Shown in pieces: positions 10,115 through 21,640 of a stretch of DNA of 64,000 bases (positions within the stretch are counted from its first letter, which is position 1; each line of letters begins with the position of its first letter). Source of the stretch: Arachis hypogaea (lineage: Eukaryota > Streptophyta > Magnoliopsida > Fabales > Fabaceae); the NCBI RefSeq assembly GCF_003086295.3, contig NC_092048.1:107834276-107898275 (forward strand), read 5' to 3'. Below the pieces are notes generated by a model. It made no database searches and was not told the origin of the DNA. It worked only from the letters and a program-made list of their open reading frames with translations. A program made the translations under genes and the position numbers.

Positions 10115-11158
10115 CTAACGCCCTTGCTTTTCTTGCTCCTTAAGCAGTTTGCAGAGCATGCTATTTTGATTTTGCTGTTCTTCCTTAAGTTGATCCATAG
10201 CTTCTTGCAGCTTGGTGACAGATGCTTCTAGGTGGGTCCAGTAGTCAATCTGAGGGATTTCTGGGAGGAACTCCTGCGCCCTCCTTTTGATGGAGTTATC
10301 TTGCACTTGTTGTCCTTCCATTGACTTCTTGGTGATTGGGTGCTCGACTGGGATGAACTCATCTACTCCCATCTTCACCCCAGCATCTTTACATAGCAGA
10401 GAGATTAAGCTTGGGTAAGCCAATTTGGCTTCAGTGGAGTTCTTATTTGCAATTGTGTAGATCTCACAAGAAATCAGATGATGAATCTCCACTTCGTTTC
10501 CCAGCATAATGCAATGAATCATTACTACTCTTTTGACAGTGACCTCAGAGCGGTTGCTAGTGGGCAGTATAGAATGCCCAATGAAATCCAACCAGCCCCT
10601 AGCGACTGGTTTGAGATCTCCTCTTTTGAGTTGGTTTGGGACACCTTTTGAGTTGGTTATCCACTTAGTTCCAGGGAGGCATATGTCCTCTAGAACTTGG
10701 TCCAAACGCTTATCTACTCTCACCATTCTCCTATTAAAGGATTCTGGATCATCTTGCAGTTGAGGCAGTTTGAAGACCTCTCTTATTTTGTCAAGGTGGA
10801 AGTAAATAATCCTCCCTCTGACCATAGTTTGAAAGGTATGAAAGGCAGTTCCAGTCATTCTCTGCTTATCTGTCAGCCACAGATTTGAGTAGAATTCCTG
10901 AACCATGTTTCTTCCCACCTTTGTCTCAGGATTAGCTAGAATTTCCCAGCCTCTGTTTCGAATCTGCTCTTGGATCTCCGGATATTCGTCTTCTTTCAGA
11001 TCAAATTTAACTTTCGGGATCACTGACCTCAGACCCATTATTTTGTGGTAATGGTCTGCATGTTCTTTGGTTAAGAACCTCTCTTGATTCCAAAGTGGCT
11101 TTGGAGTATTCTCTTTCTTGCCTCTTGAAGTGGTTTGTTTCCCTTAGCGAGGAGCCAT
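10115..11158 (-). pseudogene. E3 ORF3 (env-position 'plant transposon protein')
   Basis: Third ORF of the Athila-type element, homologous along its length to the E6 ORF3. The expected start is the ATG at 11158 (MAPR), but codon 5 is TAA (11144-11146), so the first usable Met is at 11038. Recognisable blocks: GLRSVIPKVKFDLKEDEYPE, LKPVARGWLDFIGHS, NRSEVTVKRVVMIHCIM and a C-terminal charged helix ending in LLKEQEKQGR. The family resembles the putative plant transposon protein domain found downstream of pol in Athila elements; this is from memory. No signal peptide or membrane span is visible, so an envelope role is not supported. Its role is unknown. Confidence 0.7.
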
Positions 11159-11724
11159 GATCTTAATGAGTCTTAGCTCGGTGATCACGGAAAAATACAC
11201 CAAACTTAGAGGTTTGCTTGTCCTCAAGCAAAAGAAAGGAAAGGAGAGGAATAGGAGGAGAGTCAAATTCGAGTTGTGGAGGAGAGGGGGTGGCCGAACG
11301 TGTATTTAAAAGTGGAGGGGTGGGGTTTCGAAAATTTTGAAAAAGATATGATAGAAAGATATGATTGGTAAAAAAAATGAATCATGATATGAAAAAGATG
11401 AGATTTTAAAATTCAAAAGATATGAGAAAGATATAAAGAAGTTAAATCTGAAAATTTGTTGATGCATCTAAGAATTAAAAGAAGATATGATGAGTTGGAA
11501 AATATTTGAAAAGGAATTGAAAAGATAAATGAGTTTTTGAAAAAGATTTGGAAAGGATTTGAAAGAAAATTGAAAAGGAATTTGGAAGATTATTAAATTT
11601 TTGAAAATTGAGTGTGAGTAATGAAAATTTGTAACATGTCTATGCAGAAAATTATGAATTAAAACATGAAAGTTTGAAAAAATTTGAAGTGTAAACAAAA
11701 TCTCCTCCCCCTGCCATTTCTAGC

Positions 11725-12020
11725 ATTAAACGCCCAGAATGGTATCCATTCTGGCATTTAACGCCCATATGTTGGCCATTGTGGGCGTTTAACGCCCAGC
11801 CAGGTATCCTGCCTGGCGTTAAACGCCAGAAATCTTTTATCACTGGGCGTTTTTCTAAACGCCCAGGATGCTGCATCTCTGGCGTTAAACACCCAGAATG
11901 GTGCCCATTCTGGCGTTTAATGCCCAGGAAGGTATCTTTACTGGTGTTAAACGCCTAGAATGGTACCCATTCTGGCGTTTAACGCCCAAAATACTCCTTA
12001 CTGGCGTTTTCGTGCCAGTG
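11725..12020. repeat. GGCGTT-N-AACGCC palindrome cluster, E3
   Basis: Array of TGGGCGTTTAACGCCCA-type palindromes (a perfect one at 11782-11798) every 20-50 bp, with versions ending in CCAG or CCCAG. It lies between pol and ORF3. Several units are CpG-decayed (GTGTTAAACGCC, GCGTTTAATGCC). Confidence 0.9.
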
Positions 12021-12155
12021 AGCTCCTTTTCTCTGCTTTATGCTCTGAATCCTTCTGTAACTCTGTGAACTCCTGCTATTGATAATTAACCTTGAAGAGA
12101 ATTTATATCAAACTCCTATAATTATTATTTAAATAACAAATAAACTTTGCTAATG

Positions 12156-12173
12156 GCTGGGTTGCCTCCCAGC
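12156..12173 (-). other. Conserved hairpin I, E3 copy
   Basis: The minus strand reads GCTGGG-AGGCAA-CCCAGC. It lies 41 bp after the pol stop (12214-12216), with GACAATAAA and AAGCGCTT just upstream, as in E6. Confidence 0.85.
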
Positions 12174-12213
12174 AAGCGCTTCTTTATTGTCTTTAGCTGG
12201 ACTTTACTGAGCT

Positions 12214-14100
12214 TTAATCTAGTCTCAATTTTGAGCATTCTTGCTCAACATTGCTTTCAAGATAATGCTTTACTCTCTGTCCATTAACAATGAACTTTTT
12301 GTCAAGGTCAATATCCTGAAGCTCTACATATCCATATGGTGACACACTTGTAATCACATATGGTCCCCTCCACTGGGATTTTAATTTCCCAGGAATAATC
12401 TGAGCCTAGAGTTAAACAGCAGAACCTTCTGTCCTGGCTCAAAGACTCTGGATGACAGTTTCTTGTCATGCCACCTTTTTGCTTTCTCCTTGTAAATTTT
12501 TGCATTTTCGAAAGAATTGAGTCTGAATTCCTCTAACTCATTCAACTAGAGCAATCTTTTCTCTCCAGCTAACTTGGCATCAAGGTTTAGGAATCTGGTT
12601 GCCCAGTAGGCTTTGTGTTCCAGTTCCACTGGCAGGTGACAGGCTTTTCGATACACAAGCTGGTATGGAGAGGTCCCTATAGGAGTTTTGAATGCAGTTC
12701 TGTATGCCCATAGAACATCATCCAGACTCCTTGCCCAATCCTTTCTATGGGTACTTACAGTCCGTTCCAGGATTCGTTTTAGTTCTCTATTTGAGACTTC
12801 AGCCTTCCCATTTGTCTGTGGATGATATGGAGTTGCCACATTGTAGTTAATTCCATATCGAATCAGAGCAGAGTCTAGCTGTTTATTGCAGAAATAAGTC
12901 CCTCCATCACTGATTAGTATTCTAGGGACACCAAATCTGCTGAAGATGTGCTTCTGGAGGAACTTCAGCACTGTCTTAGTATCATTAGTGGGTGTGGCAA
13001 TTGCCTCTACCCATTTATATACATAGTCTACTGCCACCAGAATGTAAGTGTTTGAGTATGATGGTGGGAAAGGCCCCATGAAGTCAATACCCCATACATC
13101 AAACAACTCAATCTTTAAGATCCCTTGCTGAGGCATGGCGTAACCATGAGGCAGATTACCAGTTCTCTGGCAACTGTCACAGTTACGTACAAACTCTCGG
13201 GAGTCTTTATAGAGGGTAGGCCAGTAGAAGCCACATTGGAGAACTTTTGTGGCTGTTCACTCACCTCCGAAATGTCCTCCATATTGTGATCCATGGCAAT
13301 GCCATAGGATCTTCTGTGCCTCTTCTCTAGGCACGCATCTGCGGATCATTCCGTCTGCACATCTCTTAAAGAGATATGGTTCATCCCACAAGTAGTACTT
13401 TGCATCAGAAATTAATTTTTTTGTTTGCTGTCTACTGTACTCTTTGGGTATAAATCTCACAGCCTTATAGTTTTGCAATGTCTGCAAACCATGGTATTTC
13501 CTGAATGGCAAAGAGTTGCTCATCCAGAAAGGTTTCAGAAATCTCAGTTAGGGGAAGGGACACCCCTGCTACTGGTTCTATCCAGGACAGGTGATCAGCT
13601 ACTTGGTTCTCTGTCCCTTTTCTGTCTCTTATTTCTATATCAAACTCTTGCAGAAGCAACACCCATCTTATGAGCCTGGGTTTTGAATGCTGCTTTGTGA
13701 GTAGATATTTGAGAGCAGCATGGTCAGGGTACACAATCACTTTTGATCCTACTAAATAGGATCTAAACTTGTCAATGGCATAAACCACTGCAAGCAGAGC
13801 TTTTTCTCTGGTTGTGTAATTCTTCTGTGCATCATTTAGAACACGGCTGGTATAGTAAATGACGTGCATGAGTTTGTTATGCCTTTGTCCCAATACTGCA
13901 CCAATAGCATGGTCACTGGCATCACACATTAGTTCAAATGGTAATGTCCAGTCTGGTGCAGAAATAACTGGTGCTGTGACCAGCTTAGCTTTTAGAGCTT
14001 CAAATGCCTGCAGACATTCCGTGTCAAAGACAAATGGCGTGTCAGCAGCTAACAGATTGCTTAGAGGTTTTGTAATTTTTGAAAAATCCTTTATAAACCT
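12214..14100 (-). pseudogene. pol: E3 pol C-terminal half (RNase H and integrase)
   Basis: Remnant of the Athila polyprotein. From 14100 downward it has RFIKDFSK and [12 protein letters not shown] of the RT-RNase H connection, then RNase H ([24 protein letters not shown]), the integrase zinc-binding region ([16 protein letters not shown]), the integrase core ([25 protein letters not shown]) and the GPY-type tail. It is broken by one extra base in the T-run at 13471-13474, TGA at 13257-13259 (E6 has CGA, a CpG transition) and TAG at 12546-12548. The first Met of the leading open frame (14112) is supplied by the E4 LTR and is not native. Confidence 0.85.
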
Positions 14101-15524
14101 TGATAAACCCATATTTTATGATGTATTTTGTGCTCAATTTAAGTGATTTACTCAATCCTTCACCCACTTATTCATGTAAATTGCATGGTTTTACTTTTCC
14201 TTCCTTACTTTATGATATATGTGAAAACATGTTTTCTTATGCTTTAAAAATAGTAATTTTTATTATCCTTTATTACCATTCGATGCCGTGATTTGTGTGT
14301 TAAGTATTTTCAGGTTTCATAGGGCATGAATGGCTTAGAGGATAGAAAGGAAACATACAAAAATGGAAGGAAAGCACAAAAATGGAGTTTCGAAGAAAAG
14401 GCAGTGACGCGAACGCATGGATGACGCGACCGCGTGCCTAGTGCGAAAAGGCATCGACGCGCACACGTGACTGACGCGGACGTGTGCCTTGAGCAGAACG
14501 CAAATGACGCGTACGCGTGATAAGGAAAACTCCCAAATGATGCGAATGCGTGACCCACGCGAACGTGTGACAGACGCCACGTACCAGAATCTGCAGAAAA
14601 TGCCCCCAGCGATTTCTGGACCCTTTTTCGGCCCAATTCTGAATCCAGAAACATAGAATATAAGCCAGAGAATGGAGGAATCAAAAGGGGAACAACTTAT
14701 CATACATTCACAATTCAGAATTTTAGATTTAGATGTAGTTTTTAGAGAGAGAGGTTCTCTCCTCTCTCTTAGGATTTAAGATTAGGATTCCTCTTAAAGG
14801 AATTAGGATTTCTTCTTCTCAATTTCCAGGTTTAATATTCTTTTTATTTATTTTCTCAATTTAGTTTATGAACTCTTTATGTTTGGATTAATTTTCTTTT
14901 ATTAATGCAATTTGAGGTATTTCAGAATTATGATTTCTTTCCCTTATTTATCTAAATAATTTAGATTTTTCCCTTTTGGCTTTGGTTGATTAATTGGTAA
15001 CTCTTGAGTTGTCAAACTCATCGTGATTGATAATTGTTATCTTTGCTGATTGATTTAAATTCCTATAACTCTAGTCTTTCCTTATGAGTTGACTAGGACT
15101 TTAGGTGTTAAATTGATTTATCCACTTGACTTACCTTCATAGTTAGAGGTTGACTTAGTGGGGGAGCAAAATATAATTCTCATCACCATTGATAAGGATA
15201 ACTAGGATAGGACTTCTAATTTTCATACCGTGCCAAGAGTTTTATTAGCTATTGATTTATTAATTCCTGCAATCTATTTTTCTCATTCAAACCTTTTTCA
15301 AAAACCCAAAAACACTATTTTCCATAACCAATAATAAATCGTACTTCCCTGCAATTCCTTGAGATACGACCCGAGGTTTAAATACTTCGGTTATAAATTT
15401 TATTGGGTTTGCTTAAGTGACAACCAAAACTTTTGTACGAAAGGATTCTCTGTTGGTTTAGAAACTATACTTACAATGTGATAATATTTGTGAATATTCT
15501 TTACCAATAGAAATCAGATCGTCA
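14101..15524 (+). repeat. E4 5' LTR
   Basis: LTR of 1424 bp, TGATAAACCCATATTT to CAGATCGTCA, in the same family as the E2 LTR. It holds a TATA-like AGAATATAAGCC near 14655, a CTCTCTC motif near 14760, and a CGCG-palindrome cluster at 14404-14580. No gene is seen. Confidence 0.8.
14404..14580. repeat. CGCG-palindrome cluster, E4 LTR
   Basis: Words of the ACGCG-NN-CGCGT type, including the perfect ACGCGTACGCGT at 14507-14518 and the decayed GACGCGGACGTGTG. The position in the LTR equals that of the E2 cluster. Confidence 0.85.
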
Positions 15525-15528
15525 AAAA

Positions 15529-15547
15529 TGGCGCCGTTGCTAGGGAT
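15529..15547 (+). promoter_or_regulatory. E4 primer-binding site (tRNA-Asp, imperfect)
   Basis: TGGCGCCGTTGCTAGGGAT, two differences from the tRNA-Asp complement, 4 bp after the LTR end. Confidence 0.8.
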
Positions 15548-15634
15548 TTGCAACTGTGTGCCTTATTATTGGTTATTGTAAATATTTTCTTTTACCTGTT
15601 TATTTGTTTTTATTTTTAATTTTTATTATTTAGT

Positions 15635-17242
15635 ATGAATTCTCACCCCTCTCGCTTTGAGTTTGGTTCTAATATTATTGAAGGGAATGGAAGCTATAGC
15701 AGGAACATGCATGAAGGTCAGAACAGTCAAAGATGGATGGAGCCACGAGGACTTGATCAACCCTTTAGGCAACAACACCCTCTATAGTACCACAGACGAT
15801 GACCATTCTACAATGCATGCCAAGGCAATAGATATGGTGGATCCCCTTGTAGTTACAAACAAGTCCCACCCTGTGCTATTGAACCACCCTCTCAACATAG
15901 CTTCGGACCACCATACTCACAAGCCCCCTACAACCAAACACCTCCCTACGACCCTAATCCATATCCACCCCGACTCCAATCCAATTACTCCCAAGAACCA
16001 CCACATTCTTATGATGAACCGTTCCTCCAAAATAATGATCCCTCATATCCACCCCAATCTCCAATGGATGACACCCTTCGTGTTCTTCTTCAAGGACAAG
16101 CGAAGATACAAAGGGATGTACTGGAACTCGTTACTGCCTTAACCGGGGTAGTAAATAAATTAGCCTCCCAACATCTGAGCACTCAAAGTACTCCCATGGC
16201 TACATGTGGAGAATCCAAAGAAGAGCGTAGCATGAAGGAGACACTAAAAACTTCGGTGGACAATGAGGATCATGGCTTTGTATTAGAACAAGTGGAGGAA
16301 GCCATAATAGTTGCAGAGGAAGAAGTGGTTGAAGATTTAGGAGATGCTGAACATCCATGGGAATCAAGAACTGTAAAGGATTCTGCCGAGAAGTTCGAAA
16401 TTGATGCAAAGGAGGATAGTGCACAACCCCCAAAGCAGGTATTTTATGAAGAATTGGACGGAATAACCCAAGACGCAAGTTTCCCTGATGATGATAATCA
16501 CAAATCAGGTTCTCTTCGTAATGAACTTGCATCCGCAAGTGAATTCTTTGAGATAGAAGAATCTTCCCCGAGTGAATACGAAGATGATGCTGAGGTAGAT
16601 TTTTCTCAACCTCCAACTTATGACTTGAGTGATGATGAGGAAGAAATCAAGGACTTTGATCAAGACATGGTTGAATTTGAAGAAGTTTGCAAAGAAGTGG
16701 AGGAATTCACAGAAGAATACAAGGGAGGAGAGCTTGCAGAACCACTGGAAACACCTACCCCAAGGCCATTACCGCCCAATACAAGCTTCAAGTGGGTACA
16801 ATCCTTAACCTTTATCTTTACTTTTCCACTTGAATATGGTTTGCTTAAAACAGAGGGCCAGCTTAGAGCTCTCTGCGGCTTTAAGAGTAAGAGGGAAATG
16901 GCTCGTACTCAGAGCTGGTGTGCAAGATTCAATAAGGTTCCACGCTTCAATTTGAAGTGCAAGGATTGGTATCAAGTTCAATTGAATGGGTCTCAGAAGG
17001 CGTTTGGTCATCTTGGTGAAAATACAAATTACATACCGTCCAGCTGAAAAAATGTGGATCAAGGCAAAGACGGTTACAAAAACAAAGTTTGGGACCCCGG
17101 AATTCATTCTAACAATCAACATTCCTGGAGCCTAATCACTTGCTTTAACTTGCTTGAGGGCTTTACATGCCTAGTTTGGGACCCCGGAGGCTGTTGGCAT
17201 TCCAAACACTGGTGGAGATTTTTGGATGAATTCAAGCACAAG
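15635..17242 (+). pseudogene. WDPG ORF, E4 copy, cut by E5
   Basis: The start ATG at 15635 (MNSHPSRFEFGS) matches the E2, E9 and E10 starts. One frame carries a TAG near 15785 and a TGA at 17045-17047, where E10 encodes Arg. Order: NSQRWMEPRGLDQP block, Pro/Tyr-rich segment, MDDTLRVLLQGQAKIQ helix, MATCGESKEERSMKE, acidic linker of about 200 residues, then the C-terminal module from FKWVQSLTFIFTFPLEYGLL to KHWWRFLDEFKHK. Two WDPG boxes are present (KVWDPGI and LVWDPGGCW), as in E10. The E5 LTR replaces the last codons. No known domain; the function is unknown. Confidence 0.7.
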
Positions 17243-18777
17243 TGGTGCACGAATTGTGAATCACATTTTTCACAACTCGTACCACTAACCAGCAAGTGCA
17301 CTGGGTCGTCCAAGTAATACCTTACGTGAGTAAGGGTCGATCCCACGGAGATTGTTGGCTTGAAGCAATCTATGGTTATCTTGTAAATCTTAGTCAGGAG
17401 AGTAATTATGATTATCAGTTTGAATTGCGAAAAATAAAGCATGAAATAAATACTTGTTATGCAGTAATTGAGAATATGTTGGAGTTTTGGAGATGCTTTG
17501 TCTTCTGAATCTCTGCTTTCTCCCTGTCTTCTTCTTCACGCACGCAAGGTTCCTCCTATGGCAAGCTGTGTGTTGGTGGATCACCGTTGTCAATGGCTAC
17601 CATCCGTCCTCTCAGTGAAAATGGTCCAGGTGCGCTGTCACCGCACGGCTAATCATCTGTCGGTTCTCACTCTTGCTGGAATAGGATCCGTTGATCCTTT
17701 TGCGTCTGTCACTACGCCCAACCCTTGTGAGTTTGAAGCTCATCACAGTCATTCAATCCTTGAATCCTACTCAGAATACCATAGACAAGGTTTAGACTTT
17801 CTGGATTCTCAAGAATGCTGCCAATAGATTCTAGCTTATACCACGAAGATTCTGATTAAGGAATCCAAGAGATACTCATTCAATCGAAGGTAAAACAGAG
17901 GTGGTTGTCAGGCACGCGTTCATAGGTTGAGAATGGTGATGAGTGTCACGGATCATCACCTTCTTTATATTGAAGTGCGAATGAATATCTTAGATAGGAA
18001 CAAGCGTGTTTGAATAGAAAACTGAAATAATTACATTAATCCATCGAGACACAGCAGAGCTCCTCACCCCCAACAATGGAGTTTAGAGACTCATGCTGTC
18101 AAAGAGTACAAAGTTCAGATCTAAAATGTCTTGAGGTATAAAATAAATCTCTAAAAGTTGTTTAAATACTAAACTAGTAACCTAGGTTTACAGAAAATGA
18201 GTAAACTAAGATAGATAGTGCAGAAATCCACTTCTAGGGCCCACTTGGTGTGTGCTGGGGCTGAGACTTGAGCTTTACACGTGCCTAGGCTGTTTCCAGA
18301 GCTAAACGCCAGGTTGTAACCTGTTTCTACCTTTTAACTCCAGCTTGTAACCTATTTCTGGCGTTTAGCGCCAGAATGCAACATGGAACTGGCGTTGACG
18401 CCAGTTTACATCATTTATCCTTGAACAAAGTATGGACTTATATATATTGCTGGAAAGCCCTGGATGTATACTTTCTAACGCAATTAAGAGCGCGCCATTT
18501 GCACTCTTGTAGCTCCGGAAAATCTATTTCGAATGCAGGGAGGTCAGAATCCAACAGCATCTGCAGTCCTTTTTCAGCTTGAATCAGATTTTTGCTCAGC
18601 TCCCTCAATTTTAGCCAGAAAATACCTGAAATCACAGAAAAACACACAAACTCATAGTAAAGTCCAGAAATATGAATTTTGCCAAGAAACTAATAAAAAT
18701 ATACTAAAAACTAACTAAAATATGCTAAAAACTACATGAAATTACCCCCAAAAAGCGTATAAAATATCCGCTCATCA
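17243..18777 (-). repeat. E5 3' LTR (inserted in the E4 ORF)
   Basis: 1535 bp, TGATGAGCGGATATTTTATA at 18777 to ATTCGTGCACCA at 17243 on the minus strand, the same family and length as the E6 LTRs. It contains decayed GGCGTT palindromes at 18300-18420 and a conserved GAGCTAC-to-GGGCTTT module around 18450-18520. No gene is seen. Confidence 0.85.
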
Positions 18778-19920
18778 CAACACCAAACTTAAACTGTTGC
18801 TTGTCCTCAAGTAACTAAAAACAAAGTAGGATAAAAAGAAGAGAATATACAATAAATTCCAAAAACATCTATGAAGATGAGTCTTAATTAGATGAGCGGG
18901 GCTATTAGCTTTTTGCTTCTGAACAGTTTTGGCATCTCACTTTATCCTTTGAAGTTCAGAATGATTGGCATCTATAGGAACTCATAATTCAGATGGTGTT
19001 ATTGATTCTCCTAGTTTAGTATGTTGATTCTTGAACACAGCTACTTTATGAGTCTTGGCCGTGGCCCTAAGCACTCTGTTTTCCAGCATTACCACCGGAT
19101 ACATACATGCCACAGACACATAACTGGGTGAACCTTTTCAGATTGTGACTCAGCTTTGCTAAAGTCCCCAATTAGAGGTGTCCAGGGTTCTTAAGAACAC
19201 TCTGTTTTTCCTTTGGATCTCGACTTTAACCGCTCAGTCTCAAGTTTTCACTTGACACCTTCACGCCACAAGCACATGGTTAGGGACAGCTTGGTTTAGC
19301 CGCTTAGGCCAGGATTTTATTCCTTTAGGCCCTCCTATCCACTGATGCTCAAAGCCTTGGATCATTTTTATTACCCTTGCCTTTTGGTTTTAAGGGCTAT
19401 TGGCTTTTTGCTCTTGCCTTTTGGTTTAAAGAGCTTTTGGCTTTTTCTGCTTGCTTTTTCTTTTTCTTGCTCTCTTTTTTTTTCGCATTTTTTTTCTGCA
19501 AGCTTTGTTCTTCACTGCTTTTTCTTGCTTCAAGAATCATTTTTATGATTTTTCAGATTATTAAATAACATTTCTCCTTTTTCATCATTCTTTCAAGAGC
19601 CAACAATTTTAACATTCATAAACAACAAGTTCAAAAGACATATGCACTGTTCAAGCATTCATTCAGAAAACAAAAAGTATTGCCACCACATCAAAATAAT
19701 TAAACTATTTTAAAATTCGAAATTCATGTACTTCTTTTTCTTTTTCAGAAAATATTTTTCATTTAAGAAAGGTGATGGATTCTTAGAACATTCATATCTT
19801 TAAGACATAGACCCTTAGATACTAGTGATCATGTAATAAGACCCAAACATAAATAGACATAAAGCATAGTAAACGAAAAACAGAGAAATAAGAACAAGGA
19901 GATTAAGGAACAGGTCCACC
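18778..19920 (-). other. E5 conserved 3' non-coding region
   Basis: No ORF. Homologous to the E3 and E6 3' regions, including the pre-LTR motif CTTGAGGACAAGCAACAGTT with TTTAAGTTTGGTGTTG. T-rich low-complexity sequence occupies about 19370-19520. Confidence 0.75.
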
Positions 19921-20040
19921 TTAGTGAGGGTGGCGTCTTCCTCTTCTTGAAGAACCAATAGTGCTCTTGAGCTCCTCTATGTCTCTTCTTTGTCTTTGTT
20001 GCTCCTCCCTCATAGCTCTTTGATCTGCAGTCAAATGCCC
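19921..20040 (-). pseudogene. E5 ORF3 C-terminal remnant
   Basis: The last 35 or so codons of an ORF3-type protein, reading DQRAMREEQQRQRRDIEELK then STIGSSRRGRRHPH and a TAA at 19921-19923. The charged helix corresponds to the E6 ORF3 end (QEEQGRDLRDLKRQ). It is fused upstream to the tRNA-Cys fragment; the main body of ORF3 is gone. Confidence 0.65.
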
Positions 20041-20060
20041 TACCACTGAACTATGGACCC
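20020..20060 (-). pseudogene. 5' half of a tRNA-Cys(GCA) captured in E5
   Basis: On the minus strand, 20060 to 20020 matches the 5' half of plant tRNA-Cys from nucleotide 1 (GGGTCCATAG) through the D arm (TTCAGTGGTAGGGC) and the anticodon loop (TTTGACTGCAGATCAA, anticodon GCA). Compared with the consensus I remember there are two differences, and both leave G-U pairs in the D stem. The T arm and acceptor 3' side are absent; the sequence passes straight into ORF3 at a shared CTGCAGATCAA. It is not a functional tRNA gene: the half containing the B box is missing. Confidence 0.8.
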
Positions 20061-20071
20061 TTCAGATGAAC

Positions 20072-20076
20072 CTCTC
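20072..20076. other. E6 target-site duplication, left
   Basis: CTCTC directly before the TGATGAGC LTR start. It is repeated at 32165-32169 directly after the 3' LTR end. Confidence 0.9.
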
Positions 20077-21615
20077 TGATGAGCGGATATTTTATACGCT
20101 TTTTGGAGTTAATTTCATATAGTTTTTAGTATGTTTTAGTTAGTTTTTAGTTTATTTTCATTAGTTTTTAGGAAAAATTCATATTTCTGGACTTTACTAT
20201 AAGTTGTGTGTTTTTTTGTAATTTCAGGTATTTTCTGGCTGAAATTGAAGGAGCTGAGCAAAAATCTGATTCAGGCTGAAAAAGGACTGCTGATGCTGTT
20301 GGATTCTGATCTCCCTGCACTCAAAGTAGATTTTCTGGAGCTACAGAACTCGAAATGGCGTGCTTTTAATTGCGTTGGAAAGTAGACATACAGGGCTTTC
20401 CAACAATATATAATAGTCCATACTTTGCTCAAGGATAGATGACGTAAACTGGCGTTCAACGCCAGTTCTCTGCCCAATTCTGGCGTCCAGCGCCAGAAAA
20501 GGATTAAAAGCTGGAGTTCAACGCCAGAAATGGATCCAAACCTAGCGTTGAACGCCCACAATGGCCTTATGCACGTGAATTACTTAAATCTCAGCCCCAG
20601 CACACACCAAGTGGGCCCCAGAAGTGGATCTCTATACCATCTGCTATAGTTTACTCATTTGCTGTAAACCTAGGCTACTAGTTTAGTATTTAAACAACTT
20701 TTAGAGACTTATTTTGTATCTCATGATATTTTAGATCTGAATTTTGTACTCTTTGACGGCATGAGTCTCTAAACTCCATTGTTGGGGGTGAGGAGCTCTG
20801 CTGTGTCTCGATGAATTAATGCAAGTATTTCTGTTTTCCATTCAAACACGCTTGTTCCTATCTAAGATGTTCATTCGCGCTTAACTGTGATGAAGGTGAT
20901 GATCTGTGACATTCATCACCTTCCTCAAACCATGAACGTGTGCCTGACAACCACCTCCGTTCTATATCTGATTGAATGAGTATCTCTGAGATCTCTTAAT
21001 TAGAATCTTTGTGATATAAGCTAGAACTGATGGCGGAATTCATGAGAATCCGGAAAGTCTAAACCTTGTCTGTGGTATTCCGAGTAGGATTCAATGATCG
21101 AATGACTGTGACGAGCTTCAAACTCGCGAGTGCTGGGCATTAGTGACAGACGCAAAAGGATGAAGAACCCTATTCCAGTATGATCGAGAATCGACAGATG
21201 ATTAGCCGTGCTGTGACAGAGCATGTGAGCATATTCTTCACTGAGAGGATGGGATGTAGCCATTGACAACGGTGATCCCTACATACAGCTTGCCATAGGA
21301 GGACGTGCGTGCGTGAATCAGAAGACAGAGGAAAGCAGAGATTTAGAAGACAAAGCATCTCCAAAACTCCAACATATTCTCCATTACTGCATAACAAGTA
21401 AACTTTAATTTATGCTCTCTTGGTTATTCGTAATTCAACTGATAAACATAATTGATTTCCTGACTAAGAATTACAAGATAACCACAGCTTGCTTCAAACC
21501 AACAATCTCCGTGGGATTCGACCCTTAGTCACGTAAGGTATTATTTGGACGACCCAGTGCACTTGCTGGTTAGTTGTACGCGTTGTGAAAAGTGTGATTC
21601 ACAATTCGTGCACCA
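20077..21615 (+). repeat. E6 5' LTR
   Basis: TGATGAGCGGATATTTTATA to TTCGTGCACCA. The end is fixed by the target duplication at the other LTR. It contains the conserved GAGCTAC/GCGTTGGAAAG module (20337-20400), a GGCGTT-palindrome cluster (20450-20560) and an AT-rich GTATTTAAAC near 20685 that could be the TATA region. No ORF of interest. Confidence 0.93.
20450..20560. repeat. GGCGTT-palindrome cluster, E6 5' LTR
   Basis: Starts with the perfect CTGGCGTTCAACGCCAG, followed by CTGGCGTCCAGCGCCAG, GGAGTTCAACGCCAG and AGCGTTGAACGCCC. The matching cluster in the 3' LTR is at 30995-31110, with different point changes. Confidence 0.9.
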
Positions 21616-21621
21616 AGTTTT

Positions 21622-21640
21622 TGGCGCCGTTGCCGGGGAT
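21622..21640 (+). promoter_or_regulatory. E6 primer-binding site (tRNA-Asp)
   Basis: TGGCGCCGTTGCCGGGGAT, a perfect complement of the 3' end of plant tRNA-Asp as I know it, 6 bp after the LTR. Confidence 0.95.

Larger units (their letters stand above)
8733..14100 (-). mobile_element. E3: Athila-type LTR retrotransposon (3' half)
   Basis: Minus-strand element. Right to left: C-terminal RT-connection/RNase H, integrase, hairpin I, palindrome cluster, ORF3, about 1.3 kb of 3' non-coding sequence, then the first 105 bp of a 3' LTR (8837-8733), which E2 interrupts. E4 interrupts the pol frame at 14100; AACCT at 14096-14100 is the candidate target duplication of E4. gag, protease and most of RT are beyond the E4 insertion and not seen here. 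Confidence 0.8.
14101..17242 (+). mobile_element. E4: WDPG-ORF LTR retrotransposon (5' part)
   Basis: Plus-strand element inserted in the E3 pol: LTR (14101-15524), primer-binding site, short leader, and WDPG ORF. E5 interrupts it a few codons before the expected end of the ORF. Its remainder is not found immediately after E5 (34477 starts unrelated sequence), so the locus was also rearranged. Confidence 0.8.

Noticed and set aside
20020..20060. Functional tRNA-Cys gene
   Set aside because: The T arm, B box and acceptor 3' strand are missing.
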